Shown: positions 1-8,861 of the stretch, one piece after another | Numbering within the stretch: the first letter of the stretch is position 1 | How the letters are laid out: each line of letters opens with the position of its first letter | Assembly: GCF_001936575.1 (NCBI RefSeq) | Contig: NZ_MSMP01000009.1 | Span: 62,001 to 126,000 of the forward strand | DNA: 64,000 nucleotides | DNA from: Tenacibaculum agarivorans | GTDB lineage: Bacteria; Bacteroidota; Bacteroidia; Flavobacteriales; Flavobacteriaceae | Direction of reading: 5' to 3' | Position numbers and translations under genes: made by a program | Notes under the pieces: generated by a model | The model's input: only the letters and a program-made list of their open reading frames with translations | Database searches by the model: none | What the model was told of the DNA's origin: nothing

Positions 1-384
1 AAGGTACTTGATCTTGTAAAGTTTGATGAAGAGTTACTATCTGGATATGGTTATGAGGATTCATTATTTTCTCTAGATTTAAGTAAACAAAACATTACAA
101 TTTCTCATATTGAGAATTCCATTTTTCACTTGGAGGTAGATTCGAATAAAAAATTTATTCAAAAAGTAAAACAAGGAATGAAAAATTTGACGAGAATTAT
201 GAAGACTAAAGATTCTCATCTGTACGATATCAAAATGCTAAAGTTGTACAAACAGAACCAATTCATATTAAATCACCTATTTTTTTTAAGTCCTATATTT
301 GAAAAAATGGCATTAAAAACCTCATCTTTATTGTTTTTTGATGCATTTAGAATCACCTATTTAGCCAAAATTTTAAGAAAATAA
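1..384 (+). CDS. Glycosyltransferase family 2, C-terminal fragment (5' end outside window)
   Basis: Frame 1 is open from the first base of the window to a stop at 384, giving 128 codons without an N-terminus. The segment FDEELLSGYGYED followed by a hydrophobic stretch and HIENSIFHLE is the usual C-terminal part of bacterial GT2 (GT-A fold) sugar transferases, where the GYGxED acidic pair lies in the acceptor/catalytic region and the His in the downstream motif contacts the donor. The last ~80 residues are basic and hydrophobic, as in peripheral-membrane GT2 enzymes. The neighbouring 2OG oxygenase and GT4 suggest a surface polysaccharide or LPS locus extending to the left. The GxxxED call is clear; substrate is unknown. 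Confidence 0.75.
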   Translation, partial: KVLDLVKFDEELLSGYGYEDSLFSLDLSKQNITISHIENSIFHLEVDSNKKFIQKVKQGMKNLTRIMKTKDSHLYDIKMLKLYKQNQFILNHLFFLSPIFEKMALKTSSLLFFDAFRITYLAKILRK

Positions 385-400
385 ATTTAAAAACTATCAC

Positions 401-1216
401 TTGAATACTAGAGAAGAAATAGCCGATTTTATGTATAATAGACTCCTCAAACATAAAGAAGAGTTATCTATTCAATTTCACTCTTCTTCAGAATCCATCG
501 GATATTTTATCATTGATGATCTACTTCCTGATAACATAGCAGAACGTTTTTACACACTTTTCCCAACAGAAGATGAAATTGTAAAACGTAAAAATTTACG
601 TGAATACAAATATGTCGCTTACGAAATGAATAAATACCATACGCTATTAGAAGAAGCTATCTATGCCTTTCAAGATGAAAAAATAGTACATCTAGTTTCT
701 GAAATTTGTAGTTTAAACGCTATTTATCCTGATGATTTTTTATATGCTGGTGGATTGTCTTTAATGAAAAAGGATAATTATTTGAATCCTCATTTAGATA
801 ATTCTCATGATCGAGATAGAAATCGTTGGAGGGTATTGAATTTACTTTATTATGTGACTCCCAATTGGGCATTAGAAAATGGTGGAAACCTAGAGTTATG
901 GAATAAGGGACTAAAAAACAGTCCTATAACTATACAAAGTAAATTTAACAGATTAGTGGTTATGGCCACACACCAAAAATCTTGGCACTCAGTCAGTAAG
1001 GTAAATATTGATAAAACAAGATGTTGTATTTCTAATTATTATTTTTCTGATCAACCTTTATCAGCTAATGATACTTTTCATGTAACCACATTTAGAGGTA
1101 GACCTGAAAAAAAACTTAAAAATATGGTATTGACTTTAGATTCTGGAATTAGAGGTTGGGTTAGAAAATTGTTTAAAAAGGGGATTCGAGAAAATCCTCA
1201 TCAGTATAAAAAGTAA
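401..1216 (+). CDS. 2OG-Fe(II) oxygenase (prolyl 4-hydroxylase-like)
   Basis: 271 aa. The double-stranded beta-helix iron site is visible: HLD in NPHLDNSHD (about residues 129-131) gives the His and Asp ligands, SWHSVS (about 195) gives the distal His, and the Arg in KTRCCISNYYFS would bind 2-oxoglutarate. The middle segment LNLLYYVTPNW...GGNLELW is typical of the P4Hc/2OG-FeII_Oxy_3 type. The reading frame begins with TTG at 401, 16 bases after the preceding stop; an ATG at 431 is the alternative start. It follows a GT2 gene on the same strand and probably belongs to the same polysaccharide-related operon, perhaps hydroxylating a sugar-linked or peptide substrate; the substrate is inferred only from context. 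Confidence 0.75.
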   Translation: MNTREEIADFMYNRLLKHKEELSIQFHSSSESIGYFIIDDLLPDNIAERFYTLFPTEDEIVKRKNLREYKYVAYEMNKYHTLLEEAIYAFQDEKIVHLVSEICSLNAIYPDDFLYAGGLSLMKKDNYLNPHLDNSHDRDRNRWRVLNLLYYVTPNWALENGGNLELWNKGLKNSPITIQSKFNRLVVMATHQKSWHSVSKVNIDKTRCCISNYYFSDQPLSANDTFHVTTFRGRPEKKLKNMVLTLDSGIRGWVRKLFKKGIRENPHQYKK

Positions 1217-1217
1217 C

Positions 1218-2303
1218 TTATTTTAAATTGTCAAACAATTCAAGTAATACACTTTCTTCATTTTCCCAAATTAATTCTTGTTTGGCTTTCAAAAGTTGTT
1301 CATGATAATCTTTTTCTTCCATTTGCTGGATTTGTTTAGCTATCATTTTCGGAGTTCTATCTATAATTACTTCTCCTACTCCATAGTCTTTAACAATTCT
1401 CTTCATTTCGGGTAAATCAGAACATAATACTGGAATTTCTGCTTGTATGTAATCGAATATTTTATTGGGTAGTGCATACCTGTAATTTAAACCTAAATCT
1501 TCTTCCATAGAAATTCCTAATACAGCATTTGGGGTGATTTGTTTCAATTCTGAAGGTGTTACTTTCCCATAAAAAAGTACTTTGTCTACTAAATTTTCTT
1601 TCTTGACTTTATCCTGTAAAGACTGAAGAATGTCTCCTTTCCCTACTATTAAAAATATATAATCTTCTAAATACTTCATGGTATCTATCATGAGTTCTAA
1701 TCCTCTTCCTAGATTAACAGCTCCTTGATAGATAATTATCTTTTTATCTGTAGAAAATTGCAATTCTTTTTTTTCTACACTCCTTGTAAAAGGTACATTT
1801 CGTAGTATTTTAAAATGGGTGTTGTAATTCTCTCGATAATGGTTGGCTATACTTTCACAAACTGTGTACGCATTTTTTAAATTAGGAATTATTTTTTTCT
1901 CCAAGAATAACCAAATATTTTTTACCAATTTACGATCTACCAATTCTGGTATTTCTGAAAAAAGTTCATGACTATCAAATACTAGTTTCTTACTTTGAAA
2001 CCTACTAATCAAATAATTAGGAAGTAAAGAATCTACATCATTAGATAAAAGAATATCTTTTTTAGAAAAAAGTAACAAAAAAAATAATCTGACATTGAAT
2101 TCTGCATAAAACAAAAAACCATTGGTAAAAAACACCTTGAATCTTTTAGTTTGGTATGTTCTTGTTAATAATTCTTTTCTTTTAGATTTTAAACATCCCA
2201 TAAGTAATACAGAATATCCATTATTATGTAGAGAACTACAAACTTTATGAACACGTTGATCGGTTATTAAATCATTAGATACAGAAACTATTATTTTTTT
2301 CAA
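1218..2303 (-). CDS. Glycosyltransferase family 4 (GT-B fold)
   Basis: 361 aa. N-terminal domain begins VSNDLITDQRVHKV and contains FDSHELFSEIPEL, both characteristic of a Bacteroidota GT4 group; the C-terminal donor-binding domain has YQGAVNLGRGLE near residue 195 and a PNKIFDYIQAEIPVL segment near 280-295, corresponding to the EX7E region of GT-B enzymes. It would transfer a nucleotide-activated sugar in the cytoplasm during polysaccharide or LPS assembly. It ends 2 bases from the convergent oxygenase stop. A hairpin at 2338-2359 sits just upstream and probably ends transcription arriving from the acetyltransferase gene. Confidence 0.85.
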   Translation of the reverse strand: MKKIIVSVSNDLITDQRVHKVCSSLHNNGYSVLLMGCLKSKRKELLTRTYQTKRFKVFFTNGFLFYAEFNVRLFFLLLFSKKDILLSNDVDSLLPNYLISRFQSKKLVFDSHELFSEIPELVDRKLVKNIWLFLEKKIIPNLKNAYTVCESIANHYRENYNTHFKILRNVPFTRSVEKKELQFSTDKKIIIYQGAVNLGRGLELMIDTMKYLEDYIFLIVGKGDILQSLQDKVKKENLVDKVLFYGKVTPSELKQITPNAVLGISMEEDLGLNYRYALPNKIFDYIQAEIPVLCSDLPEMKRIVKDYGVGEVIIDRTPKMIAKQIQQMEEKDYHEQLLKAKQELIWENEESVLLELFDNLK

Positions 2304-2327
2304 GAAAATAGAATTTGGACCAATATA

Positions 2328-2359
2328 AAAAGAAAAACCCGCTTCGAAGAAGAAGCGGG
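2328..2359 (-). terminator. Rho-independent terminator downstream of GNAT gene
   Basis: 8-bp GC-rich stem CCCGCTTC/GAAGCGGG with a six-base loop, followed on the minus strand by a T-rich tract (AAAAAGAAAA on plus). It lies between the acetyltransferase stop at 2480 and the glycosyltransferase start at 2303, so it fits termination of minus-strand transcription. Confidence 0.7.
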
Positions 2360-2479
2360 AAATTGCTATGAAAAACTATGAAAAAGAAACTTTAAATACG
2401 TCTCTGATACTTAAGACGTACAATTTTCTTTATACTTACGGCTTTAAGATTTTTTTAACATTTTTTAAATATCATGAGT

Positions 2480-2971
2480 TTATTCGATCTTTTTTACCAT
2501 CCAAACATTACAACTTGAGTGTCCAGAATTTCCTAATTGTTCTTGTAAAACTTTGAATCCTGACCTTTCATACATTGAAATCGCTTTAGAAAAATGAGGT
2601 AAACTTTCTAAATAAATATGCGAGTATCCTAACCCTTTAGCTGATTCTATACTTTTTAGCATTAATTCTTTTCCAACACCTTTTCCTCTAACAGTATCTG
2701 AAATATAGAACTTCACCAACTCACAATAACCTTCTTCTAATCCTTCTGTAGGATAAATACCACAACATCCAACAGGTTCTCCATCTACTTCTGCTACCCA
2801 TAATATTGAGCCTTTTACTGTAAATAACTCATACAACTGATCTGTTGATGCATCAGAATATACAGTTCCTGTTCTTGGCGCATCAAACTCTTCAATTGTG
2901 TTTCTGATCATTTTTGCTAAAAACGGATTGTCTTCAAGTATTACTTTTCTATATACTGTAGTCATTTTCAA
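2480..2971 (-). CDS. GNAT family N-acetyltransferase
   Basis: 163 aa, the normal size for a single GNAT domain. Motif A is clear: VKFYISDTVRGKGVGKELM, with RGKGVG forming the acetyl-CoA pyrophosphate-binding loop, and the preceding strand has GEPVGCCGIYP. The C-terminal half, with SHIYLESLPHFSKAISMYERSGF, is the usual motif B region. It transfers an acyl group from CoA to an unidentified amine. It lies downstream of mdh on the same strand but is separated from it by a terminator, so it is probably transcribed alone. Confidence 0.85.
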   Translation of the reverse strand: MKMTTVYRKVILEDNPFLAKMIRNTIEEFDAPRTGTVYSDASTDQLYELFTVKGSILWVAEVDGEPVGCCGIYPTEGLEEGYCELVKFYISDTVRGKGVGKELMLKSIESAKGLGYSHIYLESLPHFSKAISMYERSGFKVLQEQLGNSGHSSCNVWMVKKIE

Positions 2972-2991
2972 AAATTTTATATACTAAGGTA

Positions 2992-3025
2992 AAACAAAAA
3001 AGCAATCTTTTAAAAGATTGCTTTT
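2992..3025 (-). terminator. Terminator of mdh
   Basis: Perfect hairpin AGCAATCTTT/AAAGATTGCT followed on the minus strand by a run of T (AAAACAAAAA on plus, 2991-3000). It lies 24 bases past the mdh stop codon. Confidence 0.8.
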
Positions 3026-3048
3026 GATTATTGTATACTTAGAATTGA

Positions 3049-3975
3049 TTAGAATTCTAAATTAGCATTATTTGTTTTAACTGCATCTGCAGAAGCTGTT
3101 AAGTGCTCTTTTTCTGCATCGCTTAAATTAATTTCAACAATACGCTCAATTCCATTTTTACCTAATACTACTGGTACTCCAATACATAAATCAGATAATC
3201 CGAACTCACCATCTAATAAAGCTGAACAAGGGAAGATTTTCTTAGTATCACAAGCAATAGCTTGAACCATTCCTGAAACAGCAGCTCCTGGTGCATACCA
3301 AGCAGAAGTACCTAATAAGCCAGTTAATGTAGCACCACCAACTTTAGTATCTTGCTTTACTTGCTCTAATCTTTCTTCTGATAAGAATTCAGATACTGGT
3401 ACTGAGTTACGAGTAGCTAAACGAGTTAAAGGAACCATTCCTTTATCAGAGTGACCACCGATTACCATACCATCAATATCAGAAATTGGTGCTTCTAAAG
3501 CTTCAGCTAATCTATACTTAAAACGAGCAGAATCTAAAGCTCCACCCATACCAATAATTCTGTTTTTAGGTAAACCAGTTGTTTTGTGCACTAGATATGT
3601 CATAGTATCCATTGGATTAGATACTACAATGATAATAGTGTTTGGAGAGTGTTCTATTAAGCTAGCAGATACTGCTTTTACAATTCCTGCATTAATTCCT
3701 AATAACTCATCACGAGACATACCAGGCTTACGAGCAATACCAGAAGTAATTACACAAACGTCTGAACCAGCAGTTTTGCTATAATCACCAGTAGTTCCAA
3801 CGATTTTAGTATCAAAATTATTTAAAGAAGCAGTTTGCATTAAGTCCATTGCTTTACCTTCAGCTAAACCTTCTTTAATATCTACTAATACTACTTCAGA
3901 AGCGAAATCTTTGATTGCAATGTACTCAGCACAACTAGCACCTACTGCACCTGCTCCAACAACTGTTACTTTCAT
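3049..3975 (-). CDS. mdh: Malate dehydrogenase
   Basis: 308 aa LDH/MDH-fold enzyme that oxidises L-malate to oxaloacetate with NAD+ in the citric acid cycle. The Rossmann glycine motif GAGAVGASCAEY is at residues 7-18, followed by the Asp-ending strand VVLVDIKEG that selects NAD over NADP. Substrate-binding arginine segments (ARKPGMSRDELL, with the mobile loop) and the catalytic pair (DSARFKYRLAE with Asp/Arg, and GGHSDKGMVPL with the His) are intact. Length and motifs match the LDH-like bacterial MDH clade. It has its own promoter-like box upstream and terminator downstream. Confidence 0.95.
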   Translation of the reverse strand: MKVTVVGAGAVGASCAEYIAIKDFASEVVLVDIKEGLAEGKAMDLMQTASLNNFDTKIVGTTGDYSKTAGSDVCVITSGIARKPGMSRDELLGINAGIVKAVSASLIEHSPNTIIIVVSNPMDTMTYLVHKTTGLPKNRIIGMGGALDSARFKYRLAEALEAPISDIDGMVIGGHSDKGMVPLTRLATRNSVPVSEFLSEERLEQVKQDTKVGGATLTGLLGTSAWYAPGAAVSGMVQAIACDTKKIFPCSALLDGEFGLSDLCIGVPVVLGKNGIERIVEINLSDAEKEHLTASADAVKTNNANLEF

Positions 3976-4014
3976 TTTATATATTTTTTATTGTAAATTA
4001 ATAATTAAGTCGAA

Positions 4015-4022
4015 CAAAAATA
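4015..4022 (-). promoter_or_regulatory. Bacteroidota-type -7 box upstream of mdh
   Basis: Minus-strand TATTTTTG exactly matches the Bacteroidota primary-sigma -7 consensus TAnnTTTG, 39 bases upstream of the mdh ATG. No convincing -33 TTTG is seen at the expected spacing, so confidence is limited. Confidence 0.45.
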
Positions 4023-4046
4023 GCTATTTGGCCACTGATATAAAAT

Positions 4047-4078
4047 AAAAACTCATGGAAAATTACCATGAGTTTTTT
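4047..4078 (-). terminator. Terminator downstream of beta-propeller gene
   Basis: Stem ACTCATGG/CCATGAGT extended by flanking A/T runs on both sides (AAAA... ...TTTTTTT), so it could act in both directions. It lies directly after the stop of the minus-strand gene ending at 4101. Confidence 0.7.
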
Positions 4079-4100
4079 TATGAGTTATAAATAGTAATAC

Positions 4101-5957
4101 TTAAAACTTGTGAGCTGATATTAAATGATTCTTTTCATTTAAGAAAACAATGTTATCAACCTGATCAATTACATAGTTTGGAGTTTTATCTAACAAATCA
4201 ATAGATCTTTCAACTTCACCTGTCTTTTTATTTATTTTCAATATTTTGTGTATGGTAGGTTGGTCGTCTCTTTTAACCTTAGTTACAATAAACTGACTAT
4301 CTTTTGTTTTTTTAGAGTTAAAAAACCTTTTTGAAGTTACACTAAATACTTGTTGCCATTGTGTATCTTTAGCTCCTTTAACATATAAACCTACAATTTC
4401 AGAAGTCTCCGAAGTTCCATCCGTTTGATCTTCAGATGTCCTATAAGCACCATTAGATAAACTACTTAACATTTTAATATTATCTAAAGATCCTTTGATA
4501 TCTAAATCTACACCTGCAAAAGCTAATCCTAATTGTGCTACGCCTACTAATCCTTCCACAGACGATGCAGGCTTGTAATAATCTGTATACTTTACCGTAC
4601 CGTCTGGTTTTAATAACGACATATGTTGATCAGTGTATAATAAATACCCTTCTCCTTTAATATACTCAGCAACTAATGGAGTTTTTCTCTTTACACTCTT
4701 TAACTCAACATCTTCAGCGAATAGGTTAATTTCTCCAGAATTTAAATCAAACTTATATCCCTTTTCATTTTCAAATAACACTACTTTATCTTCTTCTTCA
4801 TCAAAAGTAACTGCGGGTATAGATTTAAACTTTACATCACGTTTCCAAACATCTTTACCTTTATTAAAATCTAAAATATTTGATCGTTCTGTAGAAATAT
4901 ATAATATTCCCTTACTAGTTGCTGTAATGTAATAAGGGTAACCATCTACTCCAGTATTCCAAATCTTTTTACCTTCTTGAGATACTAAAGCAACCTCTCC
5001 TTTTTTCTCTTCTTTACCTACAGCTATTAATCCTTTTTCGTGAGGAATTACCTCATCAAGGTTGTCTATTTTAAAACTTTTTTTCCACTTAAATTTATTT
5101 GTTGCTGGATCAATAATATTAAAACCTTCCGTTTCAACTAAAATTAAGTTCCCTGTCGCATCAGAAACAACATCAATCAAAGTTCCTCTTAATTTTAATT
5201 TCCCTGGTGTAATATCGTTACCATTAGTAGGATCTAATACTAATAATTTACTAGATTTCTTTACACCTACATATAAACTGTTATTTTTATCTGAATATAC
5301 TAGTGCATTCACTTTCTTTCTTGCTTCATAATTCCATGTTATAGTTCCTTTTGCAAAATCTATAGCATAAATTTGTTCTTTAACCCCAATAATTAAGTTA
5401 TTTTCCGATGGGAAAAATGGTCCATGATCTATAAATGATCCTCCAAAAAACTTGAAGATTCCTCCTACTTTACCTAAGTCAATAATCCAGTTCAATTTTG
5501 TATTAACAATATCGAAACTCATTAACTTTCGATTCTTATTTTCTAAAAGTTCAAATAAGATTACTCCTTTATCATTTAATGTGGTATAATTTTTAATTCT
5601 ATACCCTTCATCCTTTGTATCGAATACTATTTCTCCTGTATTAGAGTTTAATATTATACCTCTAGTTTTACCTACAACAGGACTATATTCAACATAGAAA
5701 AAAGGTAAACCTTCAATATTTAAAAACGTTTTTTTATCAACTGCTTTTAACTCTTTGTTATGCCATATGATTTCACCATTAGTATGATTCATAGCAAGAA
5801 GACCTTTAGCTCCAGAGGCAATTATATTACCTTCATTAGATTGTTTAATCCAACCTACCTCGTATAGCTCATTTTTTAAATCCTTTTCCCATACTTTACT
5901 TTGTCCATAACTAGCCCAACTTATAATTAAGACGGCTAAAAAAAATTGTACTCTCAT
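4101..5957 (-). CDS. Secreted PQQ-like beta-propeller repeat protein
   Basis: 618 aa. An N-terminal signal peptide (MRVQFFLAVLIISWASYGQ) precedes a long series of WD/PQQ-like blades: recurring units of the form G.IIW..., LxALD..NGxxxW (for example GEIIWHNKEL, KGTITWNYEA, ATNKFKWKKS, GKKIWNTGVD, KGKDVWKRDV) at intervals of about 45-60 residues, as in BamB-type and PQQ-dehydrogenase-like propellers. No cofactor or catalytic residues can be picked out, so a structural or binding role in the periplasm or on the outer membrane is most likely. Transcribed alone between two terminators; the fold call is good, the function unknown. Confidence 0.7.
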   Translation of the reverse strand: MRVQFFLAVLIISWASYGQSKVWEKDLKNELYEVGWIKQSNEGNIIASGAKGLLAMNHTNGEIIWHNKELKAVDKKTFLNIEGLPFFYVEYSPVVGKTRGIILNSNTGEIVFDTKDEGYRIKNYTTLNDKGVILFELLENKNRKLMSFDIVNTKLNWIIDLGKVGGIFKFFGGSFIDHGPFFPSENNLIIGVKEQIYAIDFAKGTITWNYEARKKVNALVYSDKNNSLYVGVKKSSKLLVLDPTNGNDITPGKLKLRGTLIDVVSDATGNLILVETEGFNIIDPATNKFKWKKSFKIDNLDEVIPHEKGLIAVGKEEKKGEVALVSQEGKKIWNTGVDGYPYYITATSKGILYISTERSNILDFNKGKDVWKRDVKFKSIPAVTFDEEEDKVVLFENEKGYKFDLNSGEINLFAEDVELKSVKRKTPLVAEYIKGEGYLLYTDQHMSLLKPDGTVKYTDYYKPASSVEGLVGVAQLGLAFAGVDLDIKGSLDNIKMLSSLSNGAYRTSEDQTDGTSETSEIVGLYVKGAKDTQWQQVFSVTSKRFFNSKKTKDSQFIVTKVKRDDQPTIHKILKINKKTGEVERSIDLLDKTPNYVIDQVDNIVFLNEKNHLISAHKF

Positions 5958-6001
5958 TTTTATATTTTAAGAATTTCTTAACAAATGTAGTTAAATTATA
6001 T

Positions 6002-6038
6002 AAAAAAAGGATCTGCAGTTTTTGCAGACCCTTTTTTT
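6002..6038 (-). terminator. Terminator downstream of DUF6588-like gene
   Basis: Hairpin AAAAAAAGGatCTGCA with TGCAGacCCTTTTTTT separated by a short T loop; the A/T arms provide a T-tract on either strand. It lies 20 bases after the minus-strand stop at 6058. Confidence 0.7.
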
Positions 6039-6057
6039 AATGTCTTCTAAGTATATT

Positions 6058-7050
6058 TTATCTGAAGCTGAAAGCAATTCCAGCGTTTAAAGAACCGTAC
6101 TCTTGTAAAGTATAACTTCCATATATTTTGAAGAACCCTAAACTTAATCTAGTCCCTACTGTAGCATTGAAACTCCCTGTACTAGAACTTAATGAAAAAG
6201 GATTGGTAACTGTTTCTGTTATTGCTACCGATGGAGTAGTAGTTGTTTCATATGTTAAAACATATTCTCCTAACACGTTTAAACTGGTACTTCCTCCATT
6301 ATATCCAACTCCTCCAAAAAAGTTGATCACTGGAAGATTTAGAGATGCTATAGCTTGTACTGTGTATGAATTTAAATCAAACTCTATAGCTCCGTTATTA
6401 GTTGCTACGTCTCCTGTAGCATCTTCTATATCATAATCTACATTCATATTAGTGTACGCTGCTAATAATGAAATATGTAGAGGTGTTTTATCTACAACCC
6501 CAAACCAATCCGTTATTTCCTTTTTCAGTCCAACTCCAAATAGTCCTCCTTTTACATTATCAGATCCTACTTTGGGTACAAATCTTAACATTACATCTAG
6601 TTTAAATGGCAATCCCACACTAGCTTGAAGTGAAGGAGCCGGTACTGCATTAAAAGGCACATCATCTCCTACTCCTTCTGGCATTAAAAAGTCCGCAGAA
6701 ACATTTTGTCCTTGTACCGTAGTTGTATAAGTTACTGTTGCTCTTTGATCTGTACCTCCAGCTACTGTTGGGGTGGTATTTCTGTCTGAAGAAGTTGCAT
6801 TAGATAATCCAATAGTACTAATATCAAAAACTTTATCTGCATCAGGGATAAAGGAAAAATTACCTCCAATGGAAATGTCAAAACCAAACTTTTTATGAAC
6901 TTTAGCGGTATGATACCAACCGTTGTTCATACTGTATACAAATCCTTTAAAAGAAGGATCTAAATACGCATTCATTAACTTTTGAGCATCATCTCTAGCT
7001 AATAAAATTGTTTCAACATCTTGTGAAAATGAGCTCATCGTAGATACCAT
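6058..7050 (-). CDS. DUF6588-like outer-membrane beta-barrel protein
   Basis: 330 aa from the ATG at 7050. The N-terminal region (LLARDDAQKLMNAYLDP, GWYHTAKVHKKFGFDISIG) and the C-terminal alternating strands ending in FKIYGSYTLQEYGSLNAGIAFSFR, with a terminal aromatic/basic residue, resemble a flavobacterial family of predicted outer-membrane barrels. The frame continues upstream of 7050 as KRKILLSLFMVSTMSSFSQ, which reads as a complete signal peptide, yet no ATG, GTG or TTG starts it; the annotated ATG would cut the signal in half. Function unknown. Confidence 0.65.
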   Translation of the reverse strand: MVSTMSSFSQDVETILLARDDAQKLMNAYLDPSFKGFVYSMNNGWYHTAKVHKKFGFDISIGGNFSFIPDADKVFDISTIGLSNATSSDRNTTPTVAGGTDQRATVTYTTTVQGQNVSADFLMPEGVGDDVPFNAVPAPSLQASVGLPFKLDVMLRFVPKVGSDNVKGGLFGVGLKKEITDWFGVVDKTPLHISLLAAYTNMNVDYDIEDATGDVATNNGAIEFDLNSYTVQAIASLNLPVINFFGGVGYNGGSTSLNVLGEYVLTYETTTTPSVAITETVTNPFSLSSSTGSFNATVGTRLSLGFFKIYGSYTLQEYGSLNAGIAFSFR

Positions 7051-7202
7051 AAAAAGGGATAGTAATATCTTTCGCTTTTGATTATAATTGTTAGTATTCG
7101 AGGTAAAAGATAGAAATTTTAATGATACAATTGATAATTAAACCTAAGTATTAACACTAAAATACTTTTAGCATTTGATTTTTTAACTCTAGTTTTGTCT
7201 TT

Positions 7203-8861
7203 ATGAAATTATCTATTGAATCTAAATATTCTCTACCTATTTTTTTATTCGCTTTATTTGTAATAAATCTATTACAAGGGTACTTCACAGAACTTATTGC
7301 TGATGAGGCGTATTACTGGACATATAGTAATCATTTATCTTGGGGATATTTTGATCATCCTCCAATGGTAGCTGTATGGATAAGTATTTCTAAATTATTT
7401 TTTTCCTCTGGTGAGTTGAGTGTCCGTTTTTTCTCTTCAATAACATTACCCGTAACTTTTTATCTTATTTGGTTGTTAATAGATCATCCTAAAAAAAGAG
7501 ACTATATAAAATTATTCATACTCTTAATATTATCTACATCTTTGTTCAATGTTTATGGTTTTATAACAGTACCAGATACTCCTTTACTCTTTTTTGTTGC
7601 ATTATTTTTATTAGGGTATAAAAAATATTTAAAAGATCAACATGTATGGAGTTATCTAATTTTAGCATTAGCTATGGCTGGCATGCTATATAGTAAATAT
7701 CAAGCCGTGCTGGTAATCTTTTTTGTACTACTTTCCAATTTAAAAGTTGTAAGAGATTGGAAAATATGGCTTATGTCATTAGTAACTCTTGCACTCTTTT
7801 TTCCTCATTTATATTGGCAATTTGAGAATGATTTTCCTTCTTTCAAGTACCATCTTTTTGAACGAAAGGAAAATACGGAATATAAGTTCAGAGACACTTA
7901 CATGCACATCATAAATATGATTGTGATTTTTGGTTTTACATTTCCTATTGTGTATGCATCACTAATCAAAAATTTAAAAAATAAAGACCTTTTTCATAGA
8001 GCTTTAAACTTTTTAGCAATAGGGTTCATTGTTTTCTTTTTTATTTCGACGTTTAAAGGGCATGCACAAGCACAATGGATTGTACCTATTTCAATTCCGC
8101 TTATTATTATTCCTTTTTACTATCTTATTGAAAATCCAAAAAAGGTAAAACGCTTTACTTATTTGGCGGTAATCACTATAGCTTTAACCACGTATTTACG
8201 ATTTGCTATGGTACATGATAACTTACTGCCTATTCAATTTGAAATGCATGGCAATAAAAAATGGGTGAGCGCTTTAGATCAAAAATTAAATGATGAAACT
8301 CCTCTTTTTTTAAATTCTTATCAAAACACATCGCTTTATTGGTTTTATACAGGAAAGAGACCTTATCAATACAATTCCTGGAGTAGTAGAAAAAACCAGT
8401 ATGATTTGTATGATTTCAACACTAATTATACTATTGACAATACTACTTTAATAGGAGTTTGGAAAAGAAATAATCCTACAGATTCTATTCCTAAAAGAAA
8501 TAGAAAAAAGATTTTTATAAAAAAATTATCTAATAGTTATAAAAAAATTACAAAGGATAATATTCATTTTGAATTGATTAATCCTAAGGTAAAAGAAAAT
8601 GCTAACAACATAATTTCAGTTAAATATCATATAACTTCAAAAGAAGATATGGAAAAACTGAATTTAATTATTACTTTAAAATCAGGGGGGCGTAGAATAT
8701 TATGTAATGCTGCACTTCATCGAGATACCATATCTTTCTTTGTTCCTAAATTGAAAAAAGACTTTAGACCAACTGAAATTCAACTTGTAGGTAGTACCAA
8801 TAACGAAACTATCCCTGTACGATTAAGCTCTATTGAAAAATGTGATTTTATCTATGAATAA
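7203..8861 (+). CDS. GT39-family (ArnT/PMT-like) membrane glycosyltransferase
   Basis: 552 aa. The first periplasmic loop carries LIADEAYYWTYSNHLSWGYFDHPP, the acidic motif and conserved DHPP of GT39 (PMT_2) enzymes that transfer sugars from a polyprenyl-phosphate donor. About ten hydrophobic segments follow to residue ~340, then a soluble C-terminal part of ~200 residues with a YWFYTGKRPYQYNSW segment. It would glycosylate lipid, protein or polysaccharide acceptors on the periplasmic face. The next gene begins inside its stop codon (ATGAATAA), so the two GT39 genes are translationally coupled and probably act on the same product. Confidence 0.85.
   Translation: MKLSIESKYSLPIFLFALFVINLLQGYFTELIADEAYYWTYSNHLSWGYFDHPPMVAVWISISKLFFSSGELSVRFFSSITLPVTFYLIWLLIDHPKKRDYIKLFILLILSTSLFNVYGFITVPDTPLLFFVALFLLGYKKYLKDQHVWSYLILALAMAGMLYSKYQAVLVIFFVLLSNLKVVRDWKIWLMSLVTLALFFPHLYWQFENDFPSFKYHLFERKENTEYKFRDTYMHIINMIVIFGFTFPIVYASLIKNLKNKDLFHRALNFLAIGFIVFFFISTFKGHAQAQWIVPISIPLIIIPFYYLIENPKKVKRFTYLAVITIALTTYLRFAMVHDNLLPIQFEMHGNKKWVSALDQKLNDETPLFLNSYQNTSLYWFYTGKRPYQYNSWSSRKNQYDLYDFNTNYTIDNTTLIGVWKRNNPTDSIPKRNRKKIFIKKLSNSYKKITKDNIHFELINPKVKENANNIISVKYHITSKEDMEKLNLIITLKSGGRRILCNAALHRDTISFFVPKLKKDFRPTEIQLVGSTNNETIPVRLSSIEKCDFIYE

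Noticed and set aside
2368..2556. 62-aa plus-strand ORF
   Set aside because: Overlaps the 3' end of the minus-strand acetyltransferase gene, has low-complexity hydrophobic content and no family similarity.
7190..7197. TAGTTTTG promoter box before the first GT39 gene
   Set aside because: It is only 5 bases before the ATG and lacks a -33 TTTG at the right distance, so transcription would begin inside the gene.
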